From Myxococcus fulvus (GTDB taxonomy: Bacteria > Myxococcota > Myxococcia > Myxococcales > Myxococcaceae), in assembly GCF_900111765.1 (NCBI RefSeq), contig NZ_FOIB01000004.1, forward strand, positions 310,001 to 374,000: a stretch of 64,000 nucleotides of DNA. Reading direction: 5' to 3'. The notes beneath the pieces were generated by a model. That model was not told the DNA's origin and did no database searches. It saw only the letters and a program-made list of their open reading frames with translations. This document shows, piece after piece, positions 43,656-52,810 of this stretch (the first letter of the stretch is position 1; every line of letters begins with the position of its first letter). Made by a program: the position numbers and the translations under genes.

Positions 43656-44576
43656 CTAGGCCATCACCAGCCGCGCGCGCTGCTTCGCCGGACGGATGTG
43701 GGCGCGGGCCCCCGCGCCGAACGCGAGGAAGTCCTCCTCCATCCCGTCGCTGAAGATGACGCCCCCCGACGGCATCCGCGACTCCAGCACCAGCTCCTGC
43801 TCGGGCGTCACGAAGCCGCCCACCAGTTCCGCGCTCGAGTTGCGGCTGACGAAGGGCTCGCGCACCACGAAGGCCAGCCGGGGCTCCTCCCACGACAGCC
43901 GCCAGGCCTCGCCCGGCACGCCGCCCGTGCGCGCGGTGAGCGCCCGCGCCAGCGTGAAGACGGAGGACAGCCACCCGCTGGAGCCCGCGCCGGTGGACAC
44001 CAGCACCCCACTGGACGACTGCGCCTCCTCCTGTCCTCCGTGACTCAGCCGGTAGCGCGCCGACACGTGCGTGCGGGCGCCGATGAACAGGTCATTGAAG
44101 GCGAGCAGCCGCTGCCCGTCCTCCAGCCGCGCCTCCGCCAGCGTGACGCCGCGCGTGCGCGCCTTGCCCTCCAGCACCTTGCGCACCGCGGCCCGGGCGC
44201 CCGGGACTTCATAGGGCAGGAGCACGCCGTCGAAGCGGTCCGGGTCCGGGTTCACGCCCACCAGCGGCTGCTCCCCCACGTACTTGGCCACGTTGGCCAC
44301 CAGCCCGTCCTGCCCGGCGACGACGACAATCTCCTTCCCGGTGAAGAGGAAGGTGGGCACGAGGCTCCGGTCCACCTGCTGTACCGGCAGCCCCACGTCC
44401 AGCGAGTCGCGCAGCCGGTCCACCGAGCGCGCATAGGCCTGGTCCTCGCGCTCGAACTCGTCGAAGTCCTGCCCCGCGTTCTCCACGTAGAACCTGGCCT
44501 GCTTCTTCGTGTTGAAGCGCTCCACCAGCCCCGCCAGCCGCGTGCGGCGGGTGACCAGGAGAATCTTCTCGAACAT
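43656..44576 (-). CDS. NAD-kinase-like protein with altered GGDG motif
   Basis: 306 residues from ATG 44576. The plan fits the NAD kinase/diacylglycerol-kinase fold: the usual GGDGT loop appears as AGQDGLVANVAKYV (88-100), NDLFIG (161-166) stands for the NE motif, and STGAGSSGW (194-202) for the STPTGSTAY motif. The first Gly of GGDG is replaced by Gln and Thr by Leu, so true NAD kinase activity is doubtful. Starts 24 nt after the SPFH gene and is probably co-transcribed with it. Confidence 0.78.
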   Translation of the reverse strand: MFEKILLVTRRTRLAGLVERFNTKKQARFYVENAGQDFDEFEREDQAYARSVDRLRDSLDVGLPVQQVDRSLVPTFLFTGKEIVVVAGQDGLVANVAKYVGEQPLVGVNPDPDRFDGVLLPYEVPGARAAVRKVLEGKARTRGVTLAEARLEDGQRLLAFNDLFIGARTHVSARYRLSHGGQEEAQSSSGVLVSTGAGSSGWLSSVFTLARALTARTGGVPGEAWRLSWEEPRLAFVVREPFVSRNSSAELVGGFVTPEQELVLESRMPSGGVIFSDGMEEDFLAFGAGARAHIRPAKQRARLVMA

Positions 44577-44600
44577 GGCGTGCCCTCCCCTCTCGTGGCT

Positions 44601-45614
44601 TCAGCGCTCGCGGCCCTGCGACGGCGCGCGCGGCGCGGTGACCTGCGGAGGCTTGTTCCCCGCACCCGCGCTCATCAGCGAGTTGAGCAGGTCCGGCGAC
44701 ACGTTCAGCTCGCCGATGCGCTGCGCGTTCTCCGCCATCTCCCGGAAGGCGAGCGCGATGTTGAGCGCCGGGTCCCCGCCGCTCGCCGAGGTGGCCATCA
44801 GCGTCTTCCAGTCCACGCCGCGCACGGGCGCCAGCGTCTTCTCCAGCGCGTAGGCGCGCGCGTCCGCGGCCTGCTTCTCGTTCTGGGTCCACCGCTCCAT
44901 CAGCGCCGCGCGCTGCTCCTCCACCGCGATGTCCGCCGCCATCTTCGCCTCACGCAGCTGCCGCTGGCGCTCCTGCACGGCCAGCTCCGTGGCCAGCTCG
45001 CTCTCCTTGATGCGCCGCTCCTGCTCCACCGCGGCGTTGCGGCGCGCGTAGATGGCCTCGTCCGCCTGACGCTGCAGCCCCTCGCGCGCCTCCGCCTCCA
45101 GGGCCCGCGCCATCTCCGGCGTCGGCTTGGCGGAGAGCAGCGAGAACGCCATCACCTCCACCCCCAGCGCGCGGATGGGCTCGGCCGAGGCGAGCGACGA
45201 GAGCACTTGGTCTTCAATCGTCTGCGCGCTCACCAGCACATCGCGCAAGCTCAGCCCCTGCACCACCGTGCGCGCCCGCACCTGGGCCACCTGCACCAGC
45301 CGCTCCGGCAGCTTCTCCGGGTCGTCCGAGCGGTAGCGCCCCGACGCCGACAGCGAGTAGTCCAACAGCCCCGAGAGCTTGCGCGCGTCCGCCACCCGGT
45401 ACGTCAGCTGCCCCTGCAGCGTCACCGCCTGGAAGTCCCGCGTCACCTCGTTGAACACGAAGGGCACATCCGCGCTCGACAGGGGCACGCTCACCAGCGT
45501 CGCGGACGGCTTCCAGTAGAAGAACGACAGCCCCGCCCCCTCCCGCACCATCCGTCCCCCCTCGAACTGCATCACGTACGACGTCGGTGCCGCCTTCATG
45601 TAGCCGATGACCAT
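44601..45614 (-). CDS. SPFH/band-7 domain protein
   Basis: 337 residues from ATG 45614, chosen because GAGGGG precedes it; a GTG at 45641 would lie inside the operator-like repeat and has no ribosome site. SPFH fold from about residue 20-200 (FNEVTRDFQAVTLQGQLTY, VRARTVVQGLSLRDVL), then a long charged coiled coil (EREIRIKESELATEL-type, up to about 280) and a Pro-rich end. No transmembrane helix is visible, unlike flotillins, so it may be peripheral. Forms a two-gene unit with the NAD-kinase-like gene. Confidence 0.85.
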   Translation of the reverse strand: MVIGYMKAAPTSYVMQFEGGRMVREGAGLSFFYWKPSATLVSVPLSSADVPFVFNEVTRDFQAVTLQGQLTYRVADARKLSGLLDYSLSASGRYRSDDPEKLPERLVQVAQVRARTVVQGLSLRDVLVSAQTIEDQVLSSLASAEPIRALGVEVMAFSLLSAKPTPEMARALEAEAREGLQRQADEAIYARRNAAVEQERRIKESELATELAVQERQRQLREAKMAADIAVEEQRAALMERWTQNEKQAADARAYALEKTLAPVRGVDWKTLMATSASGGDPALNIALAFREMAENAQRIGELNVSPDLLNSLMSAGAGNKPPQVTAPRAPSQGRER

Positions 45615-45640
45615 GGGGTCCACCCCTCGATGCTTCGCCA

Positions 45641-45686
45641 CTTCGTGTTATTTCGACACCATTACTAGTGTCCAAACGACACGAAG
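45641..45686. promoter_or_regulatory. Paired palindromic operator-like array
   Basis: A 19-bp imperfect inverted repeat (45641-45659 and 45668-45686; 16 of 19 positions match) around an 8-nt centre. Each arm itself holds a 15-bp palindrome of the form GTGT-N7-ACAC: GTGTTATTTCGACAC (45645-45659) and GTGTCCAAACGACAC (45668-45682), centres 23 bp apart. It lies in the divergent promoter region of the SPFH and phosphoesterase genes. Confidence 0.6.
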
Positions 45687-45896
45687 GCAACTCGAAGTGT
45701 GACCGACGGTGGAAAAGTCCCGGAGGTGGGGGCCTTTCGCGGGGCGACAGGGCCGGCGGATTTCGTGGCGCGACGCAGGGGGCGTGCGCAGCCTTGCGGG
45801 GCAACGTGGGTCCGGAAGCCCTCCAGGCATGTCGCACCGCAGTGGCCGCGAGGTGACGGTCCCCGACCTTGCAACGTGGGAGGAAGAGGGCACGCC

Positions 45897-46604
45897 ATGC
45901 GCATCGCGGTGATTTCGGACCTGCACCTGGGCAGACGCGACGTGGCGGACCACTTCGGCCACGAGGACACGGCCTTCCTGCGCTTCCTGCGGGGGCTGGA
46001 GGGCAACTTCGAGCGCATCGTCCTGCTGGGGGACATCTTCGAGACGCTCACCTCCAGGACCCCGGGCCGGCAGGCGGCCGAGCTGGCGGCCGCTCGCGCC
46101 GCCCATCCGGAGCTGGTCCGGCGCTTCGCCCGGCCCCAGTACCACTACATCCACGGCAACCACGACCTGGTGGCGGGCACGGTGCTGGGGGCACCCGAGC
46201 AGCTGGTGCTGGAGGCGGACGGGGTGCGGATGCTCTTCACCCACGGTCACCACCACGACTGGGTCATCCGCAAGGCGCGCTGGCTGTCGGAGGCCGCGGT
46301 GTGGACGGGCGCGTGGCTCCGTCGCATGCGGCTGCACGCGATGTTCCGCATGTTCCAGGCGCTGGATGTCCGGATGACGCACGCGACGCCGGACCCGGAG
46401 CGCTGCACCTTCCAGCGCTGGGCCCTGGCTCGCGCCCACGAAGAGCAGGCGGACATCGTCGTCACGGGCCACACCCACCTGGGCATGAAGGTGGAGCACG
46501 GCAGCCGGCTGTTCCTCAACAGCGGCACCTGCTCGGAGGGGCAGTTCTCCTTCCTCAGCCTGGACACCCGCGCGGGCCGCTACGCGCTGCACACCTCCTG
46601 GTAG
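45897..46604 (+). CDS. Metallophosphoesterase, LpxH-like
   Basis: 235 residues from ATG 45897 (GGGAGGAAGAGGG upstream). Calcineurin-like two-metal phosphoesterase with all five blocks: SDLHLG, LLGDIFE, YIHGNHDL, FTHGHHHD and VTGHTHLG. LpxH (UDP-2,3-diacylglucosamine hydrolase, lipid A) is the closest well-known relative by layout, but a general phosphodiesterase is possible because the LpxH lid residues were not checked. Divergent from the SPFH gene across the paired palindromes. Confidence 0.85.
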   Translation: MRIAVISDLHLGRRDVADHFGHEDTAFLRFLRGLEGNFERIVLLGDIFETLTSRTPGRQAAELAAARAAHPELVRRFARPQYHYIHGNHDLVAGTVLGAPEQLVLEADGVRMLFTHGHHHDWVIRKARWLSEAAVWTGAWLRRMRLHAMFRMFQALDVRMTHATPDPERCTFQRWALARAHEEQADIVVTGHTHLGMKVEHGSRLFLNSGTCSEGQFSFLSLDTRAGRYALHTSW

Positions 46605-46687
46605 GCCGCCCGGTCCAGGAGGCGGGCGAAGAGGCGCCCTCACGTTCCGCTCGCCCCCACCCGGGAGGTGCGAAGTAACATCGGCGG

Positions 46688-47485
46688 ATGTTCAGGCGGC
46701 TCACCCAGGCGCTCCGGCTGCTCGCGCGGCGCATTCCGGGTCCGGCCTCCTCCGAAGGGACTCCACGCATCGGCGCGGCACCTTCCGAGGAGACCCCGGA
46801 CAGGCCCCGCCGCGCGTCCGCCGCGCGGCGAGCTCCCCCGAGGACGGCCCGCGCCGCCCGCTACTTCGACCTGCACGACGACTTCCGCCACCCGGCCCGT
46901 CGCGAGCTGAGCGACCCGGTGTCCGTGGAGGGGCGGAAGCTGAACTCCGTCTGGTTCTTCACCTCGGGCGCCCCGGTGCTCCAGCGGGGGCGGCTGAAGC
47001 TCACCGTCGAGCCCCCGGGCCGTCCCCTGGACTTCTCACTGGCCGGTGCGGGCTTGACCCCCGTGGTCCACGCCACCGTGGCCTCCGTCTTCCGGGAGCT
47101 GGCCCCGGACGACGTGCAGTTGCTCCCCGTGGAGGTGGAGGGCGAGAGCGAGCCGTACTTCATCCTCGTCGCCACCCGGCTGATGCGCTGTATCGACGAG
47201 CGCGCCTGCGCGGAGGTCGCCCACTACACCGCCCAGGACGCCCCTCCCGAGCGCGTGGGCCACTACCGCACCGTGAAGGGCCTGCGCATCGACCCGGAGA
47301 AGACCGGCGGCGCCCGCGTCCTGCGCACCTGGGGCTGGCCCGTCAGCCTCATCGTCTCCGAGGGCATCAAGCAGGCCCTGGAGCACGCGGGCGTCAGCGG
47401 CGTGCGCTTCGCCGAGGTGACGAAGCCGCCCCCCGCCCGACGCAACCCCCGTCGCAAGAGCCGGCGCAAACCTCGCGGCGAATGA
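46688..47485 (+). CDS. Imm11-family (MXAN_0049-type) immunity-like protein
   Basis: 265 residues. After an Arg/Pro-rich N-terminal 55 residues, the Imm11 domain runs to about 245: RYFDLHDDFRHPARRELSDP, LKLTVEPPGRPLDFSLAG, VVHATVASVFRELAPDDVQL, VATRLMRCIDERACAEVAHY and RTWGWPVSLIVSEGIKQALE. The family neutralises polymorphic toxins in known pairs, but no toxin gene adjoins it here, making it an orphan. The basic C-terminal tail (KSRRKPRGE-like) is unusual. Confidence 0.85.
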   Translation: MFRRLTQALRLLARRIPGPASSEGTPRIGAAPSEETPDRPRRASAARRAPPRTARAARYFDLHDDFRHPARRELSDPVSVEGRKLNSVWFFTSGAPVLQRGRLKLTVEPPGRPLDFSLAGAGLTPVVHATVASVFRELAPDDVQLLPVEVEGESEPYFILVATRLMRCIDERACAEVAHYTAQDAPPERVGHYRTVKGLRIDPEKTGGARVLRTWGWPVSLIVSEGIKQALEHAGVSGVRFAEVTKPPPARRNPRRKSRRKPRGE

Positions 47486-47604
47486 CCCACCGGGTCCGGG
47501 AGCCTTGATACGCCTGCTACCTGATACCCCGGGAGTCACGAACTTGAGGGGTTGTCAGACGGAATGTATCTTTCTCGCCTTACAGGTTTTACCCGAGGCG
47601 ACGT

Positions 47605-48819
47605 TTGGACAGGCTCGACGTGCCGGTGCCGGCCCCCGTGGAAGAGGTCTTCTTCGGGAAGTACAGAATCCTCCAGCGGCTCGCCGCGGGGGGGATGGCG
47701 CACATCTTCCTGGCCTCCATCGACGGTCCGGACGGCTTCTCCAAGCCGTGTGTCATCAAGCGGGTGCTGCCGGAGTACGCCAACCTGGAGGCGTTCAGCC
47801 GGATGTTCGCGGACGAGGCGAAGGTGGCCGCGCTGCTGACGCATCCGAACATCGTGCAGGTCTTCGACTTCGGGAAGATTGATGGCCAGTACTACCTGGC
47901 CATGGAGTGGATCCAGGGCCAGTCGTTGGACCGCGTGCTTCGGCACGCGTGGAAGTCGGCCTTCCCGCTGGGGCAGCGGGTGGCGGTGGACGTGGGCATC
48001 GCGGTGGCGGACGCGCTGGCGTACGCGCACTCGAAGACGCTGCCGGACGGCACGCCGCTGAAGCTGGTGCACCGGGACGTGACGCCGGGCAACGTGCTGG
48101 TGTCGCGTGACGGCATCGTCAAGCTGGCGGACTTCGGCATCGTCAAGAGCGCGGTCAACGTGGAGCGCACCAGCGTCGGGGTGGTGAAGGGCAAGTACGC
48201 GTACATGTCCCCGGAGCAGATAACGAACCGGGAGCTGGACCACCGCTCGGACCTGTTCTCGCTGGGCATCGTCCTCTACGAGGCCTCCACCGGCAAACGC
48301 CTGTTCAAGCGCGAGACGGTGGAGCAGACCATCGTCGCCGCCACCCAGGTGCAGGTGACGCCTCCGTCACAGGTGTCACCGGGTTTCGCGCCGGAGCTGG
48401 AGCGCATCATCCTGCGGCTGTTGGAGAAGGAGCCGGACGCGCGCTACCAGAGCGCTCGCGAGCTGGCGATGGACCTGGAGCGCTTCCGCGCGTCGCAGCA
48501 CTGGACGTCGGGCGGGCGTGAGCTGGCGTCGCTGGTGACGTCGCTGTTCCCCGCGGACCGACCCGGGAACACGGGCGCGGCGCTGGCCGCCTTCAGCGGG
48601 GCCTCCGGCAGCGGCATGTCCTCCGGCCACATGTCACCCCTGGACGACGTGCAGGGCCTGCGCCCCGGGCCTCCGGTGGAGGAGCGCACGTCGGCCACGC
48701 TGCACAGTCCGCCTCCCGGGCCCCTGCCCGTGGGCGAGCCGCCCTTTCCCTGGCCCGTCGTCTTGACGGCCGGAGCCGCCGTCTGTGCCAGTGCCCTGTT
48801 CTGGTACTTCGTCGCCTGA
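47605..48819 (+). CDS. Membrane-anchored Ser/Thr protein kinase
   Basis: 404 residues from TTG 47605 (GAGG 7 nt upstream); GTG 47620 is an alternative start. Kinase domain about 18-290: AAGGMAHIFLA loop, VIKRVL Lys, HRDVTPGN catalytic loop, DFG (LADFGIVKS), YMSPEQ and DHRSDLFSLGIVLYEASTG. All catalytic residues present, unlike the pseudokinase at 10869. C-terminal Gly/Ser- and Pro-rich linker ends in one membrane helix (VVLTAGAAVCASALFWYFVA). Typical myxobacterial Hanks kinase; the next gene encodes a PEGA protein and may be its output or partner. Confidence 0.93.
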   Translation: MDRLDVPVPAPVEEVFFGKYRILQRLAAGGMAHIFLASIDGPDGFSKPCVIKRVLPEYANLEAFSRMFADEAKVAALLTHPNIVQVFDFGKIDGQYYLAMEWIQGQSLDRVLRHAWKSAFPLGQRVAVDVGIAVADALAYAHSKTLPDGTPLKLVHRDVTPGNVLVSRDGIVKLADFGIVKSAVNVERTSVGVVKGKYAYMSPEQITNRELDHRSDLFSLGIVLYEASTGKRLFKRETVEQTIVAATQVQVTPPSQVSPGFAPELERIILRLLEKEPDARYQSARELAMDLERFRASQHWTSGGRELASLVTSLFPADRPGNTGAALAAFSGASGSGMSSGHMSPLDDVQGLRPGPPVEERTSATLHSPPPGPLPVGEPPFPWPVVLTAGAAVCASALFWYFVA

Positions 48820-48876
48820 GGGTGACGGCCTTCGCGCCGGGGTGGACGCGGCGCGCGCGGTGAGACCGAGAAGCGG

Positions 48877-49896
48877 ATGAAACAGAAGACCTGGATTGCC
48901 GTCATCGTCGTCGGAACGCTCGCCATCAACGCCATGGCGTACGTGGTGGTGCGCAAGCGCCGCGCGTCGGACGTGCCTCCTCCCCCTCCCGTCTCGGGCA
49001 CCACCACCGCCCCCACGCCGCCCGTCGCCGTCCCCGCGCCGCCGTCGGAGGACGCGAACGAGGGGCTGTCCCGCGCCCGCCGCGCCGCGGGGCTCGCCGC
49101 GCTGGAGGACCGCGACTACGACATCGCCGTCCGCGAGTTCACCGAGGCCTTGAGCCTGCGCAGGACCCCCGGCGGTGACCTGGTCGAGCTCCTGCGCATC
49201 GCCACGGACCTCCAGTCCCGCGAGCGCGACCGCACGCGCGTGGAGCCGCCCAAGCCGACGCGGGAGCCCGCCGTCACGAGGACGCCGCCGCGCGCGAAGC
49301 CCTCGCGTGCGAGCTCCTCCCGCACGAGCACGCACGCCAAGGAGGAGCCGCCTCCTCCGGTGCTCGAGGAGCCGCGCAACGGACTGTTGCTGGTGACCTC
49401 CACGCCTCCGGGGCTGGTGGTGCAGGTGGACGGCAAGGCGGTGGACATGACGCCCGCGCGGCTGCCGCTGCGGCCGGGCACCTACCGCGTGGCGCTCGCG
49501 CAGGGGGAGCGCCGGTTGATGGAGGAGACGGTGGTGTTGGAGGAGGACGGCGTGCACTCCCTCAACCGGGACGTGAGCGAGCAGCTCGCGCCGCCCACCC
49601 CTCCGCGCCCCGTGGCCAACACCGCGCCCGCCGAGACGCCGCCCACGCCCCCCGCCACCGCCGCGCCCGTGGCGGTGAAGGCCGAGGCGACGGGACGGGG
49701 TGAGCTCGACATCAGCTCCCCGTCGCTCTACGGCGAGGTCTGGGTCAACAACCGCCCCTATGGCTTTCCCCCCCTCGTCGCCCAGAACCTCCCCGCCGGC
49801 CCCGCCCGCGTGGAGGTCCGCGTCAACGGCGAGGTGAAGCGTCGCATGAGCGTCGAGGTCGAAGCAGGCCGTCGTGTCGCCGTCCGGGTGCGCTGA
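48877..49896 (+). CDS. Membrane-anchored PEGA-domain protein
   Basis: 339 residues. N-terminal signal-anchor (AVIVVGTLAINAMAYVVV), Pro-rich stretch, one TPR-like helix pair (AALEDRDYDIAVREFTEAL), another Pro/Arg-rich linker, and two PEGA-type beta domains: LVTSTPPGLVVQVDGKAVDM with LPLRPGTYRVAL, and ELDISSPSLYGEVWVNNRPY with NLPAGPARVEVRVNG. PEGA domains occur on surface or periplasmic proteins and next to kinases in myxobacteria. Starts 57 nt after the kinase. Confidence 0.87.
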   Translation: MKQKTWIAVIVVGTLAINAMAYVVVRKRRASDVPPPPPVSGTTTAPTPPVAVPAPPSEDANEGLSRARRAAGLAALEDRDYDIAVREFTEALSLRRTPGGDLVELLRIATDLQSRERDRTRVEPPKPTREPAVTRTPPRAKPSRASSSRTSTHAKEEPPPPVLEEPRNGLLLVTSTPPGLVVQVDGKAVDMTPARLPLRPGTYRVALAQGERRLMEETVVLEEDGVHSLNRDVSEQLAPPTPPRPVANTAPAETPPTPPATAAPVAVKAEATGRGELDISSPSLYGEVWVNNRPYGFPPLVAQNLPAGPARVEVRVNGEVKRRMSVEVEAGRRVAVRVR

Positions 49897-49983
49897 AAGC
49901 CTCTCGTTCCCCGCACCGCTCCCATTCCGAATCTCTGGCGAGGGCCTTGGACGCCCACGCCCCGTCATTGCCTGGAGGTCCCC

Positions 49984-52032
49984 ATGGTCCGCCGTCATCG
50001 GCTCCGCCCCGGTCTGCTCTCGCTGCTCTTGTGCGCGTCTCCCGCCCTCGCCCAGTGGGAGGAGCCCGCGCCCCCGCCCGAGCCCGCACCCGAGGCCCGC
50101 GCGCAGGAGGAGCTGCCGCTGGATGGGGAGTCGGACGTGCACAGCCAGGTGGCCTCGTTCGCCATCACCCGGCTGCGCGACTCGCCCGCGGTGGTGACGT
50201 CGCTGACGGCGGAGGAGATTCGCGACTCGGGCGCCCGCGATTTGATGGACGTGCTGCTCCAGGTGCCGGGCTTCTTCTTCGGCGTGGACACGCAGGGCAC
50301 GGTGGGGCCGGGCTTCCGCGGCCTGTGGGGTTACGAGGGCAAGGTGCTGCTCGTCGTCGACGGCAAGGAGCTCAACGAGCAGCTCTACTCGACGATGCAG
50401 CTGGGTAACGAGCTGCCGGTGGAGCTCATCGAGCGCATCGAGGTGGTGCGCGGGCCCGGCTCGGTCATCTACGGCGGCAACGCGGAGCTGGCCGTCATCA
50501 ACGTCATCACCCGCGGCGTGCAGGGCAGCTCGGACCTGATGGTGTCGGGCACCTATGGCCAGCTGGAGTCGGTCAACGGGCGACGCAGCCTCACGCTGTC
50601 CGGCCGCAAGGTGTTCGAGTCCGCGCCGGGCCTGAGCGTCTTCGCCTCCGCGTCCCTGGGCCAGGGGCAGCGGAGCGACGGGCGCTTCGAGGACTTCTTC
50701 GGCAACACCGCGCAGCTGGGCGGCAACACGAAGCTGGACCCGACGACGGTGCAGGCGGGCGTGGGCTACCGGGACCTGCAGCTGAGCGTGCTGTACCAGC
50801 GCTTCGCCACGTCGGCCATCGTCGCCTTCGACGAGGTGCTGGACGCGCCCGCGGCCACCGACTTCGAGTCCTTCCACGCGGAGCTGAGCAACCGCTTCCG
50901 CCCGAGCGAGCGGATTGAAATCATCCCCCGCTTCAACCTGACGCTCGCCGAGCCGTTCCGCGACACGGACCAGGGCTCGGAGTTCTATTACGAGAAGCGG
51001 GTGATGCGGCTGCGCGGCCGGACGATGGCGCGCTGGGCGGCGCTGGACTACCTGCAGCTCACCGGCGGCGTGGACGTGGCGTCAGACCAGGGGCGGCTGG
51101 AGGGGCCCGCGGACGTGGGACTCCAGACGGCCTTCGGCGCGGACGGCGCGACGAGCGTCTCGTATCTGAATGTCGCGGGCTTCGTGGAGGCGTTCTCGGA
51201 GAACCCCATCGCCACGGTGGTCGCGGGCGCGCGATACGAGAACCACAGCGCGTTCGGCAGCTCCTTCGTGCCGCGCCTGGTGCTCCTGCGCGCCTTCGGT
51301 CCGTTCAGCGGCAAGGCGCTCTTCAGCCGCGCCTTCCGCGCGCCGGGCATCGAGAACATCAGCCTGGGCGCGGACGTGAAGCCCGAGCGCACCACGGTGT
51401 ACGAGCTGGAGGGCACGCTGCGGTTGGGCGAGGGCCACGCGCTGAGCGCCAACGCCTTCGACGTGGGCATCTCCGACCCCATCATCTACTCGTACGACGC
51501 GGTGGCGAACGAGGAGGCGTACCGCAACCTGGGACGACTGGGCAGCCGGGGCGTCGAGTTCGACTACCACCTCAAGGGGAGCTGGGGACGGGTGGCGCTG
51601 AGCTACTCGTTCTACGCGCCGTCGGGCCGCAACGACGTGGCCGACTACCAGGTGCCCGGACACTCCAACGCGTTCACCGGGATGCCCACGCACAAGGCCT
51701 CGCTGTCCGGCAGCTTGAAGCTCAAGCCGTGGCTGACGGTGAACCCGACGGCGGTGCTGGTGGGGCGGCGCTTCGCGGTGGACGTGCCGGATGACCAGGG
51801 ACGCTCGGCCGTGGAGGAGCTGCCGACGCAGGTGCTGCTCAACCTCTACGTGCGCGCGCGGGATGTGCTCACGCCGGGGCTGGAGGTGGGCGCGGGCGTC
51901 TACAACATCCTCGGGACGAACTTCCGCATCGCGCAGCCGTACAACGGCGGCCATGCCCCGCTGCCCGTGTTCTCCCGCGAGTTCCTCGTGCGCCTGAGCT
52001 ACCTGTTCGACCCGGCGCTGAGCGAGCCGTGA
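49984..52032 (+). CDS. TonB-dependent outer-membrane receptor
   Basis: 682 residues with signal ending SPALAQ, a short Pro/Glu-rich spacer, a plug domain (RDSPAVVTSLTAEEIRDSGA through VELIERIEVVRGPGSVIYGG) and a beta-barrel ending with the typical aromatic LVRLSYLFDP-like strand. Imports a siderophore, vitamin or carbohydrate in other bacteria. No TonB box is obvious and no ABC partner adjoins it, so the substrate is unknown. The barrel is rather short (about 500 residues). Confidence 0.9.
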   Translation: MVRRHRLRPGLLSLLLCASPALAQWEEPAPPPEPAPEARAQEELPLDGESDVHSQVASFAITRLRDSPAVVTSLTAEEIRDSGARDLMDVLLQVPGFFFGVDTQGTVGPGFRGLWGYEGKVLLVVDGKELNEQLYSTMQLGNELPVELIERIEVVRGPGSVIYGGNAELAVINVITRGVQGSSDLMVSGTYGQLESVNGRRSLTLSGRKVFESAPGLSVFASASLGQGQRSDGRFEDFFGNTAQLGGNTKLDPTTVQAGVGYRDLQLSVLYQRFATSAIVAFDEVLDAPAATDFESFHAELSNRFRPSERIEIIPRFNLTLAEPFRDTDQGSEFYYEKRVMRLRGRTMARWAALDYLQLTGGVDVASDQGRLEGPADVGLQTAFGADGATSVSYLNVAGFVEAFSENPIATVVAGARYENHSAFGSSFVPRLVLLRAFGPFSGKALFSRAFRAPGIENISLGADVKPERTTVYELEGTLRLGEGHALSANAFDVGISDPIIYSYDAVANEEAYRNLGRLGSRGVEFDYHLKGSWGRVALSYSFYAPSGRNDVADYQVPGHSNAFTGMPTHKASLSGSLKLKPWLTVNPTAVLVGRRFAVDVPDDQGRSAVEELPTQVLLNLYVRARDVLTPGLEVGAGVYNILGTNFRIAQPYNGGHAPLPVFSREFLVRLSYLFDPALSEP

Positions 52033-52039
52033 CCCGCGG

Positions 52040-52675
52040 CTACGGGTGCGGCTCCAGCACGATGTCGCGTGTCGCGAGCCACACTCCGGCGGGTGAGCGT
52101 GACAGCTTCACGATGCCGCTGCCGCCCCGCAGCTCCTGCTTCGCGCGGTAGTCCGCCGTCACGCCGTACTCGCCGTCGAACACGGCGTCATCGACGTGGT
52201 ACGGAGCGCGGCCGGGCTCGCCGAGGAACAGGTGCACGTGGGCGGGCATCGAACCGTCCGGATAGGGCGCGGGCTTGATGGTGTCGAACGTGTAGACACC
52301 GTCCGGCCCCGTCCGTGCCCACCCTCGCAGCCGGCCGTGACGACGGCTCCACGTCGTCTCCTTGCCGCCGTTCGCGTAGAGCCCCTGCGCGTTGGTGTGG
52401 TGGGCATAGACGATGACACCCGCCACGGGGGCACGAGCCCGGGCGCTCAGCACCCGCCCCGTCAGCACCATCCGCTCGCCCGGCTCCGTCTCGGAGGCGA
52501 GCTGGACGCGGGACGTCATCGACGCTGGCGCGCGCTCGGCCACGGCCTCACAGCCCTCGCATGCATAGAGGTCCGGCCGCGCCCGGGGCACCGCCCCACC
52601 CGCCTCCGCGCAGGCCCCCACCACCGCGCCGGCCGCGCAGGCCCCCATCCCCACGAGGACTTCGCGTCGCTTCAT
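52040..52675 (-). CDS. Intradiol ring-cleavage dioxygenase-like secreted protein
   Basis: 211 residues from ATG 52675 (ATG 52684 is possible; GGAGG lies between usable spacings for each). N-terminus is Tat-like (KRREVLVGMGACAAGA) with a lipobox-like GACAEA. The core has a Pro/Gly-rich beta-sandwich: LTGRVLSARARAPVAG, VYAHHTNAQGLY, RTGPDGVYTFDTI and MPAHVHLFL, the latter holding the His-x-His of the intradiol dioxygenase family. The second Tyr/His ligands (VDDAVFDGEY region) are plausible but not proven. Family members open catechol-type rings using Fe(III). Confidence 0.82.
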   Translation of the reverse strand: MKRREVLVGMGACAAGAVVGACAEAGGAVPRARPDLYACEGCEAVAERAPASMTSRVQLASETEPGERMVLTGRVLSARARAPVAGVIVYAHHTNAQGLYANGGKETTWSRRHGRLRGWARTGPDGVYTFDTIKPAPYPDGSMPAHVHLFLGEPGRAPYHVDDAVFDGEYGVTADYRAKQELRGGSGIVKLSRSPAGVWLATRDIVLEPHP

Positions 52676-52810
52676 GGCTCGCATGGACCTCCACAACGGA
52701 GGAGCGGGGCCTCGATTCCCAGCCACCGGGCCCCGTGCTGAAGACACTCGAGGCGGCGCGGATTTAACTCGGTTTAATTCATCCGACGCCGCGCTGGCCG
52801 CGACACTTCC

